DNA of 64,000 nucleotides from Clostridia bacterium (GCA_902363595.1 CABJAP010000001.1:496001-560000); one strand, 5' to 3'; shown: positions 35,605 through 44,263, counted from the first letter of the stretch. Numbers and translations: made by a program. Notes: generated from the sequence alone by a model not told the origin.

Positions 35605-35645
35605 AAGAAAAAATGCAGACAGTTCCCACCGGGACTTTGTCTGCA
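35605..35645 (-). terminator. Attenuator (intrinsic terminator) in the MFS leader
   Basis: TGCAGACA pairs with TGTCTGCA and the inner TCCC with GGGA (35614-35645). On the minus strand TTTTTTCTTG follows. It lies between the leader peptide and the pump gene, so it must be bypassed for pump expression. Confidence 0.85.
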
Positions 35646-35825
35646 CAAGAATAGACGATATGAACCCATAGATGCACATTTATGGGCAAAAGAATCGCAT
35701 TGATATCGTTCCATTCGAAAATAAGTACAGCAAATCAGCTCACCGGCGTGAGTCTCTCATTTTTTATTGCTTCTTATTTAATACGAATGGAATAAATCAT
35801 CAATACACCTCCCTTTGTTTTAGCT
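35646..35825 (-). promoter_or_regulatory. Leader RNA with alternative pairing segments upstream of the MFS pump
   Basis: On the minus strand the leader-peptide codons contain TTCCATTCG (35784-35792), exactly complementary to CGAATGGAA downstream (35709-35717). Beyond it ACGATAT and ATATCGT can pair around a CCCATA/TATGGG hairpin. A ribosome stalled on the leader peptide would free the downstream segments and change folding before the terminator at 35614-35645. I have not established the exact antiterminator. Confidence 0.65.
35774..35800 (-). CDS. Leader peptide MIYSIRIK of the MFS pump
   Basis: An eight-codon reading frame, ATG at 35798-35800 and TAA at 35774-35776. GGGAGGTG (35806-35813) lies 5 bases upstream, an unusually strong ribosome site for so short a frame. 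It ends Arg-Ile-Lys, the plus-X-plus pattern known to arrest macrolide-bound ribosomes in leader peptides such as ErmDL, and resembles the leader of mef genes in length and ending. Its codons take part in leader RNA pairing. The expected role is drug sensing by stalling. Confidence 0.7.
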   Translation of the reverse strand: MIYSIRIK

Positions 35826-35831
35826 TAGAAA

Positions 35832-35860
35832 ACTATACTATTGTCATGTCCATTTGTCAA
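35832..35860 (-). promoter_or_regulatory. Promoter of the MFS leader
   Basis: TTGACA (35855-35860), 17-bp spacer, TATAGT (35832-35837) on the minus strand. Transcription would begin near 35825, about 12 bases before the leader ribosome site. Confidence 0.8.
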
Positions 35861-35868
35861 GCATAATT

Positions 35869-36864
35869 TTAGGAGCTGGCGCTGCTGGCGGACGCCGCTG
35901 CCGTTACGGTGACGATGCAGCATATGCACATAGTCTGAAGGGCCACCAGATAATCCACCACCATGGATTGAAGTGCAGTGCCGCTGATGCGGCTTTCTTC
36001 GCCGTCTCCCAGTTCATTTGTAATATAGATGCCCGCAGCCATCATGGTCCGCTGACATTTTTCCATAGACAGAGAGCCGAAACCCTTCTTCGTCTTTAAA
36101 TAATCAGAAGCTTCCACGATCTCATCGGCCAGGAGATCGGCAGGCTGCCTGGACACGGAAAGCAGCGCCAGCAGAGCCGTCATATCGTGGGATTTGAAGT
36201 TGTATCCCTTTTCCCGAAAGGCCTGATGAATATTGATTGCCCGTTCGCACAAAGAAATATCATCCACATTAAAAAGCAGGATAATATTGGCAATGGATTG
36301 AAGCTGGTTTCCCCTGGCGATCCAATTGCGGAGTAGTTCTTCGATTCTGCTGATCCGCTGCTGGAATTCGGGCACTGAAATCCCGGAAGCCGCCAGCATA
36401 GCCGCCGTCACATAATCGTCTTGACCAGTGGCAAAGGGATGGATTTGTTTCATCGCCCGATACAGCATTTTCATTTTTGCCGCGGCAGCCGGAAAATCAT
36501 CCGTTATCCTCGCCATATGCAGAGCCGCCGCCACTAAATGATTGCACGCAGAAAATCCCGCTTCACGAAGCGTATGGTAGCATTCCTGCATGTTGGCGAA
36601 AAAGGCTTCCGGCTCCTCCTCGGCAGCCATCTGCCATGCGACCACAGGCAGCATTTCTCCTTTAATGGTCGATAAAAAACCTGCATTTTCCTTGATATAA
36701 GTTCTGCATGCCTTGTACCTTTCCGTATCCGCCTGTCTGCCGCTGCAGACGCACTGGAGCGCGCACAGCTTATCCATCATGGTGCTGTCCCACTTGGTAA
36801 CCGATTTGTAGATTTTGCTGTATTCGGCAAATTGGTCGATGGATGTTTTCAGTTCCGTTCTCAT
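35869..36864 (-). CDS. DUF4003 family protein
   Basis: A 331-residue soluble, helix-rich protein of the DUF4003 family, with segments such as MAAEEEPEAFFANMQECYHTL, FSACNHLVAAALHMA and YVTAAMLAASG. It ends in an odd hydrophobic/Ala-Ser tail (ICCIVTVTAAASASSASS). The family's function is unknown. The start at 36864 follows AAGGAG by 6 bases; an upstream start at 36888 has no ribosome site. It ends 8 bp before the MFS leader promoter on the same strand. Confidence 0.8.
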   Translation of the reverse strand: MRTELKTSIDQFAEYSKIYKSVTKWDSTMMDKLCALQCVCSGRQADTERYKACRTYIKENAGFLSTIKGEMLPVVAWQMAAEEEPEAFFANMQECYHTLREAGFSACNHLVAAALHMARITDDFPAAAAKMKMLYRAMKQIHPFATGQDDYVTAAMLAASGISVPEFQQRISRIEELLRNWIARGNQLQSIANIILLFNVDDISLCERAINIHQAFREKGYNFKSHDMTALLALLSVSRQPADLLADEIVEASDYLKTKKGFGSLSMEKCQRTMMAAGIYITNELGDGEESRISGTALQSMVVDYLVALQTMCICCIVTVTAAASASSASS

Positions 36865-36905
36865 TGTTTTCTCCTTTGTTCGTTTCATAATCCGATTTCC
36901 CAGAC

Positions 36906-37484
36906 CTATCGCCTTCCCAAATAACGAAATACTTTTTGTTTGTATTCCATATATGGGATGCCAAAGGCACCCTCAAGAAATCGTTCTTCCTGTAAAATCT
37001 GCAAATGCAGCATAATCGCTGCAAATATGGTAAAAACCAGCAACACTGGATTAAAAAACATTAGCAAAATTCCGGTATACATAAAGTCGAACCCTAAAAA
37101 AGCCGGGTTGCGGCTGTATTGATAAACGCCTTCGGTAATCAGTTCGGTTTTATCCTTTTCTGGAATGCCGGCTCTCCAGCTGTCTTTCATCGACCAAACC
37201 GTTACGGCAAAGAGCAGAACCCCCAGCATTGCCAACAAAAATCCTGTAAACCTGGCGTTCCGCGGCAGCCAGCTATAATCGAAGGCAATGGAAAGCAGCT
37301 GCACGAACAAAATGCCGTAAGTCGCAATCCCCATGATTCGTTCTATTCGGTATTGTTTTTTTTCCTTTTTTCCTTTAGCGATCTGATTCGTTTTAATGCC
37401 CTGTTTTTTCTGTGCAAACAGCTTTCCAAAATAAACTCCATAAAAGGAAAGCAATGCGAAAACCGCCAGTAATTGTTCCATCAT
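36906..37484 (-). CDS. Isoprenylcysteine methyltransferase-like membrane protein
   Basis: A 192-residue integral membrane protein of the ICMT/PEMT-like methyltransferase group. It has about five hydrophobic segments and the C-terminal signature GVYQYSRNPAFLGFDFMY, followed by EERFLEGAFGIPYMEYKQKVFRYL, matching the SAM-binding region of these enzymes. In bacteria the substrate (lipid or isoprenoid) is usually unknown. Only a weak GGAGGAAAGG ribosome site lies upstream of the two adjacent ATGs. It lies 34 bp downstream of the DMT transporter gene. Confidence 0.8.
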   Translation of the reverse strand: MMEQLLAVFALLSFYGVYFGKLFAQKKQGIKTNQIAKGKKEKKQYRIERIMGIATYGILFVQLLSIAFDYSWLPRNARFTGFLLAMLGVLLFAVTVWSMKDSWRAGIPEKDKTELITEGVYQYSRNPAFLGFDFMYTGILLMFFNPVLLVFTIFAAIMLHLQILQEERFLEGAFGIPYMEYKQKVFRYLGRR

Positions 37485-37518
37485 AGATTTTTATCCGCCT
37501 TTCCTCCGCGTCTTGCTC

Positions 37519-38424
37519 TCACCTCGCCGAATGTTTCTTAATATCAATGCGCCCTTCTGAAATCAGCAGTCCTGCCAGGGTCAGAAGAATTCCCAGTATC
37601 ATTAATCCCGTTATCTTTTCATGGAGCACCACCACAGAGGTAACCACCGTGATAACCGGACAGATATAAATGTAAATGCTGGTTTTGACAGCTCCCACAG
37701 TCTTGACCGCAAAGTTCCAGGTTACGAAACAGACTGCTGAAGCGCCCAGCCCCAGAAAGAGAATATTGAACAGGTATACCGGGCTTGCAAGCCGGGACAG
37801 TTCTCCATGAAAATCAAAGAGCAACAGGGCCGGCACCATAAATAACAGTCCGTAGATAAAGGTTCTTCTGGTGGTCTGAACGGTGGGATACCCGTAGCTG
37901 CTGATTTTCTTGGTCAGCAGGGAGTAAAACGCCCACACCAGCGCCGCGGTCACGGCCAGCAAATCTCCCATTGGATTGAGCTTAAGCGCGCTTCCATTAA
38001 AGCTGATGAGGCAGATTCCGGCCATCGCCGCCGCAAAGCCAATAAAAAAGCTGGTTTTCAGCTTTTCCTCTCCTTTCATGAAGAGGTGGGTTAATATCCC
38101 TGTGAAGAAGGGAGCCACGGACAATATGACACCTACGTTGGAGGCCATCGTATAGGTCAGCGCAATATTCTCCAGCAGATAATACAGGCAGACGCCGCAT
38201 AGTCCGGCAAGGGCAAAGGTAACTTCCTGTTTGCGTTCTGTCAGTCGAAGTCTGCGTGGATACACCAGGATCAACGCGGCCAGTCCCAGAAGAAAACGGA
38301 AGAACAAGATTTCGATGGGCGTAAAATCCGTTAAAAGTATCTTTGTCGAGATAAAGGTCGTTCCCCATACAAGGATTGTAAACAAAGCTGCTCCATGGCC
38401 TTTCATCGCTGGATCAACTGTCAT
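37519..38424 (-). CDS. EamA/DMT family transporter
   Basis: A 301-residue drug/metabolite transporter with ten predicted transmembrane helices in two EamA repeats. It has TILVWGTTFISTKILL and LTYTMASNVGVILSVAPFF in the first half and the mirrored LGASAVCFVTWNFAVKTVGA in the second. It is likely an exporter of amino acids or metabolites. AGGAGGCAAGCG precedes the ATG at 38424. The first codon overlaps the stop of the AraC gene by 4 bases, so the regulator and transporter form one operon. Confidence 0.88.
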   Translation of the reverse strand: MTVDPAMKGHGAALFTILVWGTTFISTKILLTDFTPIEILFFRFLLGLAALILVYPRRLRLTERKQEVTFALAGLCGVCLYYLLENIALTYTMASNVGVILSVAPFFTGILTHLFMKGEEKLKTSFFIGFAAAMAGICLISFNGSALKLNPMGDLLAVTAALVWAFYSLLTKKISSYGYPTVQTTRRTFIYGLLFMVPALLLFDFHGELSRLASPVYLFNILFLGLGASAVCFVTWNFAVKTVGAVKTSIYIYICPVITVVTSVVVLHEKITGLMILGILLTLAGLLISEGRIDIKKHSAR

Positions 38425-39266
38425 CGCTTGCCTCCTGCTTGCCTGTTTTCGGTGAATATATTTTGATATTGTTTGGGTGTCAGCCCGATGAAGCCTTTAA
38501 AGGCGTTGGTAAAATGGCTTTGATCTGAAAATCCGGCAAGTCCGGCTGCCTCAATCGGTGATGTGCCTCTTTCCAACATCCTCTTCGCCTCCTGAATACG
38601 GATCGATTGCAAATATCGGTATGGCGATACACCGGCTTGCCGGGTAAAGGACCGCACCAGATAGGACTTGCTGATTTTGGCCACATCCGCCAATTCATCC
38701 AGGGTAATGGCGGTGCTGTAATTTTTCTCCATATAATCACATAGCTTTTGAATTTCTTCACTTGGGCCTTCCGGTATTCTGTCCGCCTGACAGGAAAGAA
38801 AGTCTTTTAACATCTGCTCGATCAAGAGATAAAACAGTTCTTCCTTTTCCATTTTCGGCAGGTCGTCCACAATGGCCTGGTAAAGGGCGTCAACCTGTCC
38901 GCTCAATTCGCATTGAACGACTGCGGTTGGTTCAAAACGCGGCGTCAGATTCCGGCCGGTAATGTCCATTGCAGCCTGCCTCATCCGTTCTTCCGGGATA
39001 TTAAGCGCTCGGTATTCCAGGCATTCCTCGTTAATCGGCGCGCAGTGGTGGCTGTCCTTTGGATTGAACAAAACCAGATCACCGGCCGCCAGCAAGTATT
39101 CGTTTCCCTTGCACCACAGTTTCCTCCGGCCTCCCTCGATAAATCCGATTACATAATAATCGTGAAAATGGTTGGGGAATTTTTGAACGATGCCGCTGAG
39201 CCTGTATGCTTCTATCTTCAAATCTTTATCGTAATATACAAAACGTTGTTCCTGATGACATAGCAT
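38421..39266 (-). CDS. AraC family transcriptional regulator
   Basis: A 281-residue AraC/XylS regulator. The N-terminal cupin-type sensor (residues 1-150, with FPNHFHDYYVIGFIEGG and GDLVLFNPKDSHHC) is followed by a double helix-turn-helix (about 180-275) with TLDELADVAKISKSYLVRSF and the signature GFSDQSHFTNAFKGFIGLTPKQY. The start at 39266 follows GAGGAGG. It likely controls the overlapping DMT exporter gene in response to a small molecule. Confidence 0.92.
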   Translation of the reverse strand: MLCHQEQRFVYYDKDLKIEAYRLSGIVQKFPNHFHDYYVIGFIEGGRRKLWCKGNEYLLAAGDLVLFNPKDSHHCAPINEECLEYRALNIPEERMRQAAMDITGRNLTPRFEPTAVVQCELSGQVDALYQAIVDDLPKMEKEELFYLLIEQMLKDFLSCQADRIPEGPSEEIQKLCDYMEKNYSTAITLDELADVAKISKSYLVRSFTRQAGVSPYRYLQSIRIQEAKRMLERGTSPIEAAGLAGFSDQSHFTNAFKGFIGLTPKQYQNIFTENRQAGGKR

Positions 39267-39595
39267 GCCGTTACCTCCTCTTTTTAGATAACCGGATTGT
39301 ATCATGGAGACACAGCAAATTCTTGTAAAATATGCTCCTTTTGCCGAAGCATATAGGATAGTATATCATTTCTTGCAGTGTATTTTCATTTTTTTTTCAA
39401 TTTCTATTCGAAATTGGGCCTTATCGGCATGTTTGTCTAAAACGCAGCAATCCGGTTCCAAAACTGCTGGAACCGGATTGCGGAAAATTTTAAAATCATA
39501 TTGATTTTTTACGCAAAGTTGTGGGTTAGCGGGGTCTCAAATTGAAAAAATGGAGAGCTTCCTGCTCCGAGACTGATTCAATGAGGTTCAATCGT
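39267..39595. other. Intergenic region with a 14-bp perfect hairpin
   Basis: No convincing gene. A perfect stem GCAATCCGGTTCCA (39447-39460) / TGGAACCGGATTGC (39468-39481) with a 7-base loop is present, and a second imperfect hairpin (GGTCTC ... GAGACT, 39528-39576). The stretch TTTTTTACGCA occurs both at 39506-39516 and 39629-39639. The region separates the AraC gene from the island at 39.6-43.9 kb. Confidence 0.5.
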
Positions 39596-39640
39596 TGAAA
39601 AATGCGTAAATTCCGCATATATTTTTTGTTTTTTACGCAT
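39596..39640 (-). terminator. Terminator-like hairpin downstream of the flavodoxin remnant
   Basis: ATGCGTAAA (39602-39610) pairs with TTTACGCAT (39632-39640); TTTTTC follows on the minus strand. Confidence 0.55.
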
Positions 39641-39661
39641 AAACTTACCCGCTGATCAGAA

Positions 39662-39735
39662 TTATATAGCCTCAATCCACGCCTTCAAGTCTTCCTCTCC
39701 CACCCTTCCATTGAGAAGCCGGCCTTCTTTGATAA
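39662..39735 (-). pseudogene. Remnant of a flavodoxin gene 3' end
   Basis: The minus strand encodes VIKEGRLLNGRVGEEDLKAW then IEAI and a stop. This matches the last ~24 residues of the intact flavodoxin at 43781 (VIKEGRLLNGRVREEDLKAW ... DGLNL). At DNA level 39672-39733 and 43797-43858 differ at about four positions. Nothing upstream of the remnant is flavodoxin-like. The two copies are direct repeats bracketing four genes. Confidence 0.8.
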
Positions 39736-39784
39736 CCTGCACATTATATACTCTGAAATCCTTTCTGTCTTACTTTATTCCATC

Positions 39785-41029
39785 TCAAACATTTTCAATC
39801 TGTTTCCGTTGAGATTCAAATTTTCGGAAAATACGTTTTTCAAATTTGATGTAAGCCAGGGATGCTGCCGCGCCTATCATATTCACAAGCATGCTTACGA
39901 TGAATACGGTATTTACAACTGCGCTGCCTGCCAAAGTCGGGCCAATCAATGCTGAAATAATCATGGCTATTCCAAATATCCCCAGATTTGTACCATAATG
40001 CTTTACCCCAAAGACATTCATAACGACGGATGCCTGAACGGTTGCGTATCCCCCCTGCCCAACTCCCAGAACCAACGTTACGGCCGCGAACATACTGTAT
40101 ACGCCTTGCGCCATTACCAGATACACGATCAGTACCAATGCCGATACTGCGCTTATTGCCAGCAGTGTCGATCCGCCTCCAATTTTATCCACGAGAATTC
40201 CGGATATCAGACCGCCAATCCCAGTTCCGATAAAGATCAACATGCTAAAGAAAGCTCCCTGCGTATCAGAAACCCCCAATGCTGATTGCGCCATCAGAGA
40301 CACATTGCCGGTCATGCTGTACCCTCCAACTTGCAGACCAAGCAATGCTACAAATAACATATAAAATGCAGGCGTCTTTATCATTTCGATCCAGTTGTAT
40401 TCCGGACCCGCCAAAAGGGATTCCACAGGGTTTCCTTCTTCCTCCCATTTCTCCGGGATATATCCTTTCGGTGGGTCTTTCGTAAAAAAGGACACGCCTA
40501 CTATTACAATGCCAAAGATAATTCCCATTCCTATGATCGTCGTCGTTACAGACGTCAAATTAATACACTTTGCAACCGGTATCATCAGAAAGGAAAACAA
40601 TGCGATTCCCGGTCCAAAATACAGGCCCATTGCAAGTCCTCTTTTATCTGGGAAATACTTTCCGATCGAGGATAACTGCGCCATCATCAGCCCCATCATT
40701 CCGAACCCCGCAAAAACACCGCCAAAGGCGATGAATGCCGCAGCGCTTTTTACAAAAGCGCTGACGACAATAGAGCCCGCATATAATGTGCCGACGGCCA
40801 TCAGGAGTTTTCTTTCTCCAATTTTTTCGCTGATTTTGCTGCAAATAATCATGGCGGGCGAATAGCACCAGATCGCAACGGTAAAAACAAGCATCAACGT
40901 TACAACAGGCCAGTTCCTCGTTTCATTCAGAGGTCCCGCGAGTACAGAAATAAAATATGGGAACTGAATTGCCTGCAATATTATGATATGCAGCAGTAAA
41001 ACGATCCACCTTTTTTTATCGATAGACAT
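39785..41029 (-). CDS. MFS transporter, oxalate/formate antiporter-like
   Basis: A 414-residue MFS carrier with twelve transmembrane segments, resembling OFA-type transporters (QFPYFISVLAGPLNETRNW, GRG-like SSIGKYFPDKRGLAMGLYFGPG, and a central loop with DPPKGYIPEKW). OFA-type carriers exchange small carboxylates such as formate, oxalate or related acids. The start at 41029 lies 12 bases after AAAGGAG; a GTG at 41041 abuts the ribosome site. It follows the hydrolase gene by 24 bp, so the two probably act together: hydrolysis of an ester and transport of the acid is a reasonable guess. Confidence 0.82.
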   Translation of the reverse strand: MSIDKKRWIVLLLHIIILQAIQFPYFISVLAGPLNETRNWPVVTLMLVFTVAIWCYSPAMIICSKISEKIGERKLLMAVGTLYAGSIVVSAFVKSAAAFIAFGGVFAGFGMMGLMMAQLSSIGKYFPDKRGLAMGLYFGPGIALFSFLMIPVAKCINLTSVTTTIIGMGIIFGIVIVGVSFFTKDPPKGYIPEKWEEEGNPVESLLAGPEYNWIEMIKTPAFYMLFVALLGLQVGGYSMTGNVSLMAQSALGVSDTQGAFFSMLIFIGTGIGGLISGILVDKIGGGSTLLAISAVSALVLIVYLVMAQGVYSMFAAVTLVLGVGQGGYATVQASVVMNVFGVKHYGTNLGIFGIAMIISALIGPTLAGSAVVNTVFIVSMLVNMIGAAASLAYIKFEKRIFRKFESQRKQIENV

Positions 41030-41053
41030 TTTGAGATTCACACTCCTTTCGGC

Positions 41054-42181
41054 TCACTTACTGATTGTATATGTATGTGCTCCTATTGTTTCAGTGGCAG
41101 CATCAATATCGCCTCTGATGAAATCTGACGCGTCTGCATTTCTCTTCAAAACTCGATCCATATGTGCGAGAATCAGACCTCGCCACACTTCTTTTGCAGT
41201 GTTTCCGTCAACCAGCTGGCCCGGTCTGCAGCATCTTTCCGCCATCAATTTCAGATTCATTTCAGGGTCAGGGAAAATGTTTGCAAGTCTTACAAGGAAA
41301 TCCTTCAACCAGACTTGTCCGACATCATCAATGTCATCAACAAAATGATTATGATCAGCTCTGAACATGATAACCATCCTATATTCATTCTCCAAACGCT
41401 TTAGATTTTCCAGCTGTACCTGTAATGGAATAATGCAGTCTCTGTCAGCACAAAGAATCAAGGTCTTTGTATCTTCGGAATACTTACTAAAATCGATCTC
41501 CGGCATTACGTTCAGCGGGCCGGACTCATACTTAAAATCACTGCGAATGCCCGGACACATTGGTACGGATGCGATTACTCTTTGATCAATGGATGGCGCC
41601 ATAAAGGATGTCCATCCCCCATAGCTTGCGCCTGTTATGCCAATACCGGCTTCTATATCTATATTCCTTTCCTTTTCAATAACCGTATCGATTAAGAAAG
41701 GAATATCCCTGAATCTGCTTTCGCCAATTGCAGTTACATGTTTTTCAAGCGCGTTATAATCATGAATGGTTTCCTGCTTAGTAAAGAATGCATCCACTTC
41801 ACCAAATGTACCTACAGGAAAATCCGCGGAGATAACAACATATCCATAGCTTGCCAAGTGTGTTCCGATAAAGGTGGACTCTCTTCTGTGGCCAGCCCAT
41901 CCGTGGGCCAGAATAACGAGTGGATACTTGCCCTGCGCTGCGTCCGCATCACGAACCGCATCTTGCGAAGCTGTTGATTCTTCGTCCATCCCTTCCACAA
42001 GCCATACTTCCTGATAAACGTCCTTCGTCTTTGGATCAAGATCCATGCCCGCGTATTTTTCTGCCGCGGGGTACCAGATTTCAACGTTCAGCACAACGCC
42101 CCTTGTTTCATCTGTATAACAATCTGACTTTACTCCTACCGGATAGCTTCCCCTTACAAATGGATTATACTTCTTTAACAT
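41054..42181 (-). CDS. Alpha/beta hydrolase, PAF-acetylhydrolase/dienelactone hydrolase-like
   Basis: A 375-residue cytoplasmic alpha/beta hydrolase without a signal peptide. It has an oxyanion-hole region YPLVILAHGWAGHR, a nucleophile elbow GITGASYGGWTSF (serine near residue 200), an acid near ILCADRDCIIP, and a late histidine in RADHNHF. The arrangement resembles platelet-activating-factor acetylhydrolase-like proteins. GAGGTG lies before the ATG. It is followed by the OFA-type transporter gene. Ester specificity is unknown. Confidence 0.82.
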   Translation of the reverse strand: MLKKYNPFVRGSYPVGVKSDCYTDETRGVVLNVEIWYPAAEKYAGMDLDPKTKDVYQEVWLVEGMDEESTASQDAVRDADAAQGKYPLVILAHGWAGHRRESTFIGTHLASYGYVVISADFPVGTFGEVDAFFTKQETIHDYNALEKHVTAIGESRFRDIPFLIDTVIEKERNIDIEAGIGITGASYGGWTSFMAPSIDQRVIASVPMCPGIRSDFKYESGPLNVMPEIDFSKYSEDTKTLILCADRDCIIPLQVQLENLKRLENEYRMVIMFRADHNHFVDDIDDVGQVWLKDFLVRLANIFPDPEMNLKLMAERCCRPGQLVDGNTAKEVWRGLILAHMDRVLKRNADASDFIRGDIDAATETIGAHTYTISK

Positions 42182-42227
42182 TTTTTCACCTCTTCATTTT
42201 TATAAATTGACTTTTAATAAATCATTT

Positions 42228-42638
42228 CTACAGCATATCGCTGGCAACGGAGATAATTTTCCATCGATCCTCTTTTTTTACTAGAAGAAAAATATCCATT
42301 GCATGTGTTTTTCTTCCATTGGAGAAATTCATGATAAAGTGTTGTCTCACCCAGGCGATGTCGCCGATGACTTCAATATCGTTGGAAACCGGGCTTTCTG
42401 AATAGCCTTCTTCCTGCAAATGATTGCCCATCTGCGCCTTTGTATATTCCACCAATGTCAACAGCGAAATCTCTTTGTCCTGCGGAAACACGCGCAGCGA
42501 CAGCTGTGCGGATTCATAGAACAAACTCATAAACACATCCCATTTGGGCATGCCTCCCGGAGGAAAAGCCAACACATCATACGCTTTTTCGACAACATCA
42601 TTGATGATCTGTTTCTCCTTTTCGATTGCCCTGTTCAT
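42228..42638 (-). CDS. SnoaL/NTF2-like small protein
   Basis: A 136-residue protein with the shape of a SnoaL/DUF4440-type NTF2-like cone. It has an N-terminal helix (IEKEKQIINDVVEKAYDVL), a central variable part, then strands VIGDIAWVRQHFIMNF and AMDIFLLVKKEDRWKIISV, the usual final motif. These proteins bind or isomerise small ligands. AAAGGAG lies before the ATG. It lies 46 bp upstream of the hydrolase gene on the same strand, probably the first gene of that operon. Confidence 0.7.
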   Translation of the reverse strand: MNRAIEKEKQIINDVVEKAYDVLAFPPGGMPKWDVFMSLFYESAQLSLRVFPQDKEISLLTLVEYTKAQMGNHLQEEGYSESPVSNDIEVIGDIAWVRQHFIMNFSNGRKTHAMDIFLLVKKEDRWKIISVASDML

Positions 42639-42805
42639 TTCTTCTCCTTTCCAAAATTTATCATTACCGATATCCTCTCTTTCGTGTTTATTTTATTGTT
42701 AAACTGCATGCTAAACAAGAAACCACAGTCTATATATCTTTATGCTGCAGTATCTTTATTTCAAAGGTATAACACTCTGGTATTATCTTGCCGTTTTCAG
42801 CAATA

Positions 42806-42863
42806 ACAAAAAGAGCCATCGCACCAGACCGGCCTGTTTCTCCGATCATTGGTGCGACGGCTC
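42806..42863 (-). terminator. Terminator after the LuxR-type gene
   Basis: GAGCCGTCGCACCA and TGGTGCGATGGCTC (minus strand, 42813-42863) pair with one G-U and are followed by TTTTTGTT. Confidence 0.85.
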
Positions 42864-42885
42864 CCCAAATTCTTTTTATAACTGT

Positions 42886-43674
42886 TTATTCTTCATCAAT
42901 CATCTTTTCATCAATCATAAGCTTTAAAAGCTGATATTTGTTTTTTGTGTCTGTTTTACTTAATATGCTATTGAAATGTCGCTTTACTGTATTTTCAGAT
43001 ACGTGCAAAATCTGCGCAATTTCTTTATTTTCTTTCCCTTCCTTCACATGATCCAGTAAGATCATTTCACGTTCTGTAAAATCATATTTTGTTTTGAAGC
43101 GCTCTTGTCGTTTTGTGGCAAAATAATGAGCCTCCTCCACATATGATTTCAGCAGCATGCTCCCCATATGCGGCTGAAACACCTTTATCATCCGTACTTC
43201 CTCTTCGGAAAATGCGGTCGCTGCTCCTGTTCTAAGCAATGAGATAATCCCCAAACACATTTCATTACCGCATATAGAAAAATTATATGCTTCCGTAACA
43301 TCATATTTCTTCATTACGTTGCTATAATATGTGTTGGTCGTTTTTATAGCCGTACTAAGCATCTCTTTTTCATCTATACAGCAGGGCTCCTTTTCATAGG
43401 CCATCCAGCTGAGATAGTCCGATCTTCCTTGTGCATTGATAATATCCAGCATGCGAGAAGCTTTTTCACGTGAAAAGTCTGATTCTATCACTCGGTTTAC
43501 AAAACACTTTTCACCATCCTTTTGGTGGCAAACCAATGTAAAGACTCCAATATCATAAGGAATCACACTTCTGATTAATCGCAGGATCGTCTTTCGATCC
43601 CCTTCAGAAGCGGAAAGCTTTGAAATTTGTACCGATATTTCATTTAGTTTCATCCAGATATGATCAGGAATCAT
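42886..43674 (-). CDS. LuxR family transcriptional regulator
   Basis: A 262-residue regulator. Residues 1-190 form a GAF-like or otherwise unrecognised sensor domain; residues 195-255 are a LuxR-type helix-turn-helix with FTEREMILLDHVKEGKENKE and IAQILHVSENTVKRHFNSIL. No receiver domain is present, so it probably senses a ligand directly. TTAGGAGGGC lies before the ATG. It likely controls the SnoaL-hydrolase-MFS genes downstream, although its own terminator separates the transcripts. Confidence 0.85.
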   Translation of the reverse strand: MIPDHIWMKLNEISVQISKLSASEGDRKTILRLIRSVIPYDIGVFTLVCHQKDGEKCFVNRVIESDFSREKASRMLDIINAQGRSDYLSWMAYEKEPCCIDEKEMLSTAIKTTNTYYSNVMKKYDVTEAYNFSICGNEMCLGIISLLRTGAATAFSEEEVRMIKVFQPHMGSMLLKSYVEEAHYFATKRQERFKTKYDFTEREMILLDHVKEGKENKEIAQILHVSENTVKRHFNSILSKTDTKNKYQLLKLMIDEKMIDEE

Positions 43675-43780
43675 GACTTGCCCTCCTAATATAGAAGTTT
43701 AAGATTCAAGCACCCAGCTGAGGCTTATCCGTCTTATCATTTGATTATATCATGAGTTCCTGACCTTATGGAGTTTTTTC

Positions 43781-44263
43781 TTATAAGTTTAGTCCGTCAA
43801 TCCACGCCTTCAAGTCTTCCTCCCGCACCCTTCCATTGAGAAGCCGGCCTTCCTTGATCACGGTATCTTTTGACACGCTGTCTTTTAGCTTTTGCATAGT
43901 CTTTCCAAAGCCGCTGCCGCCTGATGTGGCGAACAAAACAATCGTTTTGCCTGAAAAATCGTAGGTTTCGAGAAAGGTATTAATGATCTTGGGAGCCACG
44001 TACCACCAGATGGGAAATCCCAGGAAAACAACATCGTAGGCATCCATGTTCTCTACCCGGTTTGATATTTCCGGGCGTGATGCCGGTTCTTTCATTTCCA
44101 TGGTGCTGCGGCTTTTCTTATCCATCCAGTCCAAATCGGCCTGGGTATATGGAACTGTTGGCTTGATTTCATGCAGATCCGCGCCTGCTGCCGCAGCCAA
44201 GGTCTCTGCGGCCTTTGCGGTCACACCGCTTGCAGAAAAATATGCAACTAAAACGTTTTTCAT
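43781..44263 (-). CDS. Flavodoxin
   Basis: A 160-residue long-helix flavodoxin with the FMN phosphate loop at VAYFSASGVTAKAAETLA, the VFLGFPIWWYVAPKIINTF segment that stacks the isoalloxazine ring, and FATSGGSGFGKTM. It works as an electron carrier or quinone/FMN-dependent reductase. The start at 44263 follows GGAGG by 9 bases. It is the last gene of the MerR-controlled operon. Its final ~24 codons are duplicated at 39662-39735. Confidence 0.92.
   Translation of the reverse strand: MKNVLVAYFSASGVTAKAAETLAAAAGADLHEIKPTVPYTQADLDWMDKKSRSTMEMKEPASRPEISNRVENMDAYDVVFLGFPIWWYVAPKIINTFLETYDFSGKTIVLFATSGGSGFGKTMQKLKDSVSKDTVIKEGRLLNGRVREEDLKAWIDGLNL

Noticed and set aside
35605..35825. T-box or other metabolite riboswitch before the MFS gene
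   Set aside because: No T-box core sequence; the leader peptide with strong ribosome site and paired codons explains the structure better.
39785..43674. Integrative element with its own integrase
   Set aside because: Direct repeats are present at the edges, but no recombinase, replication or transfer gene is inside.
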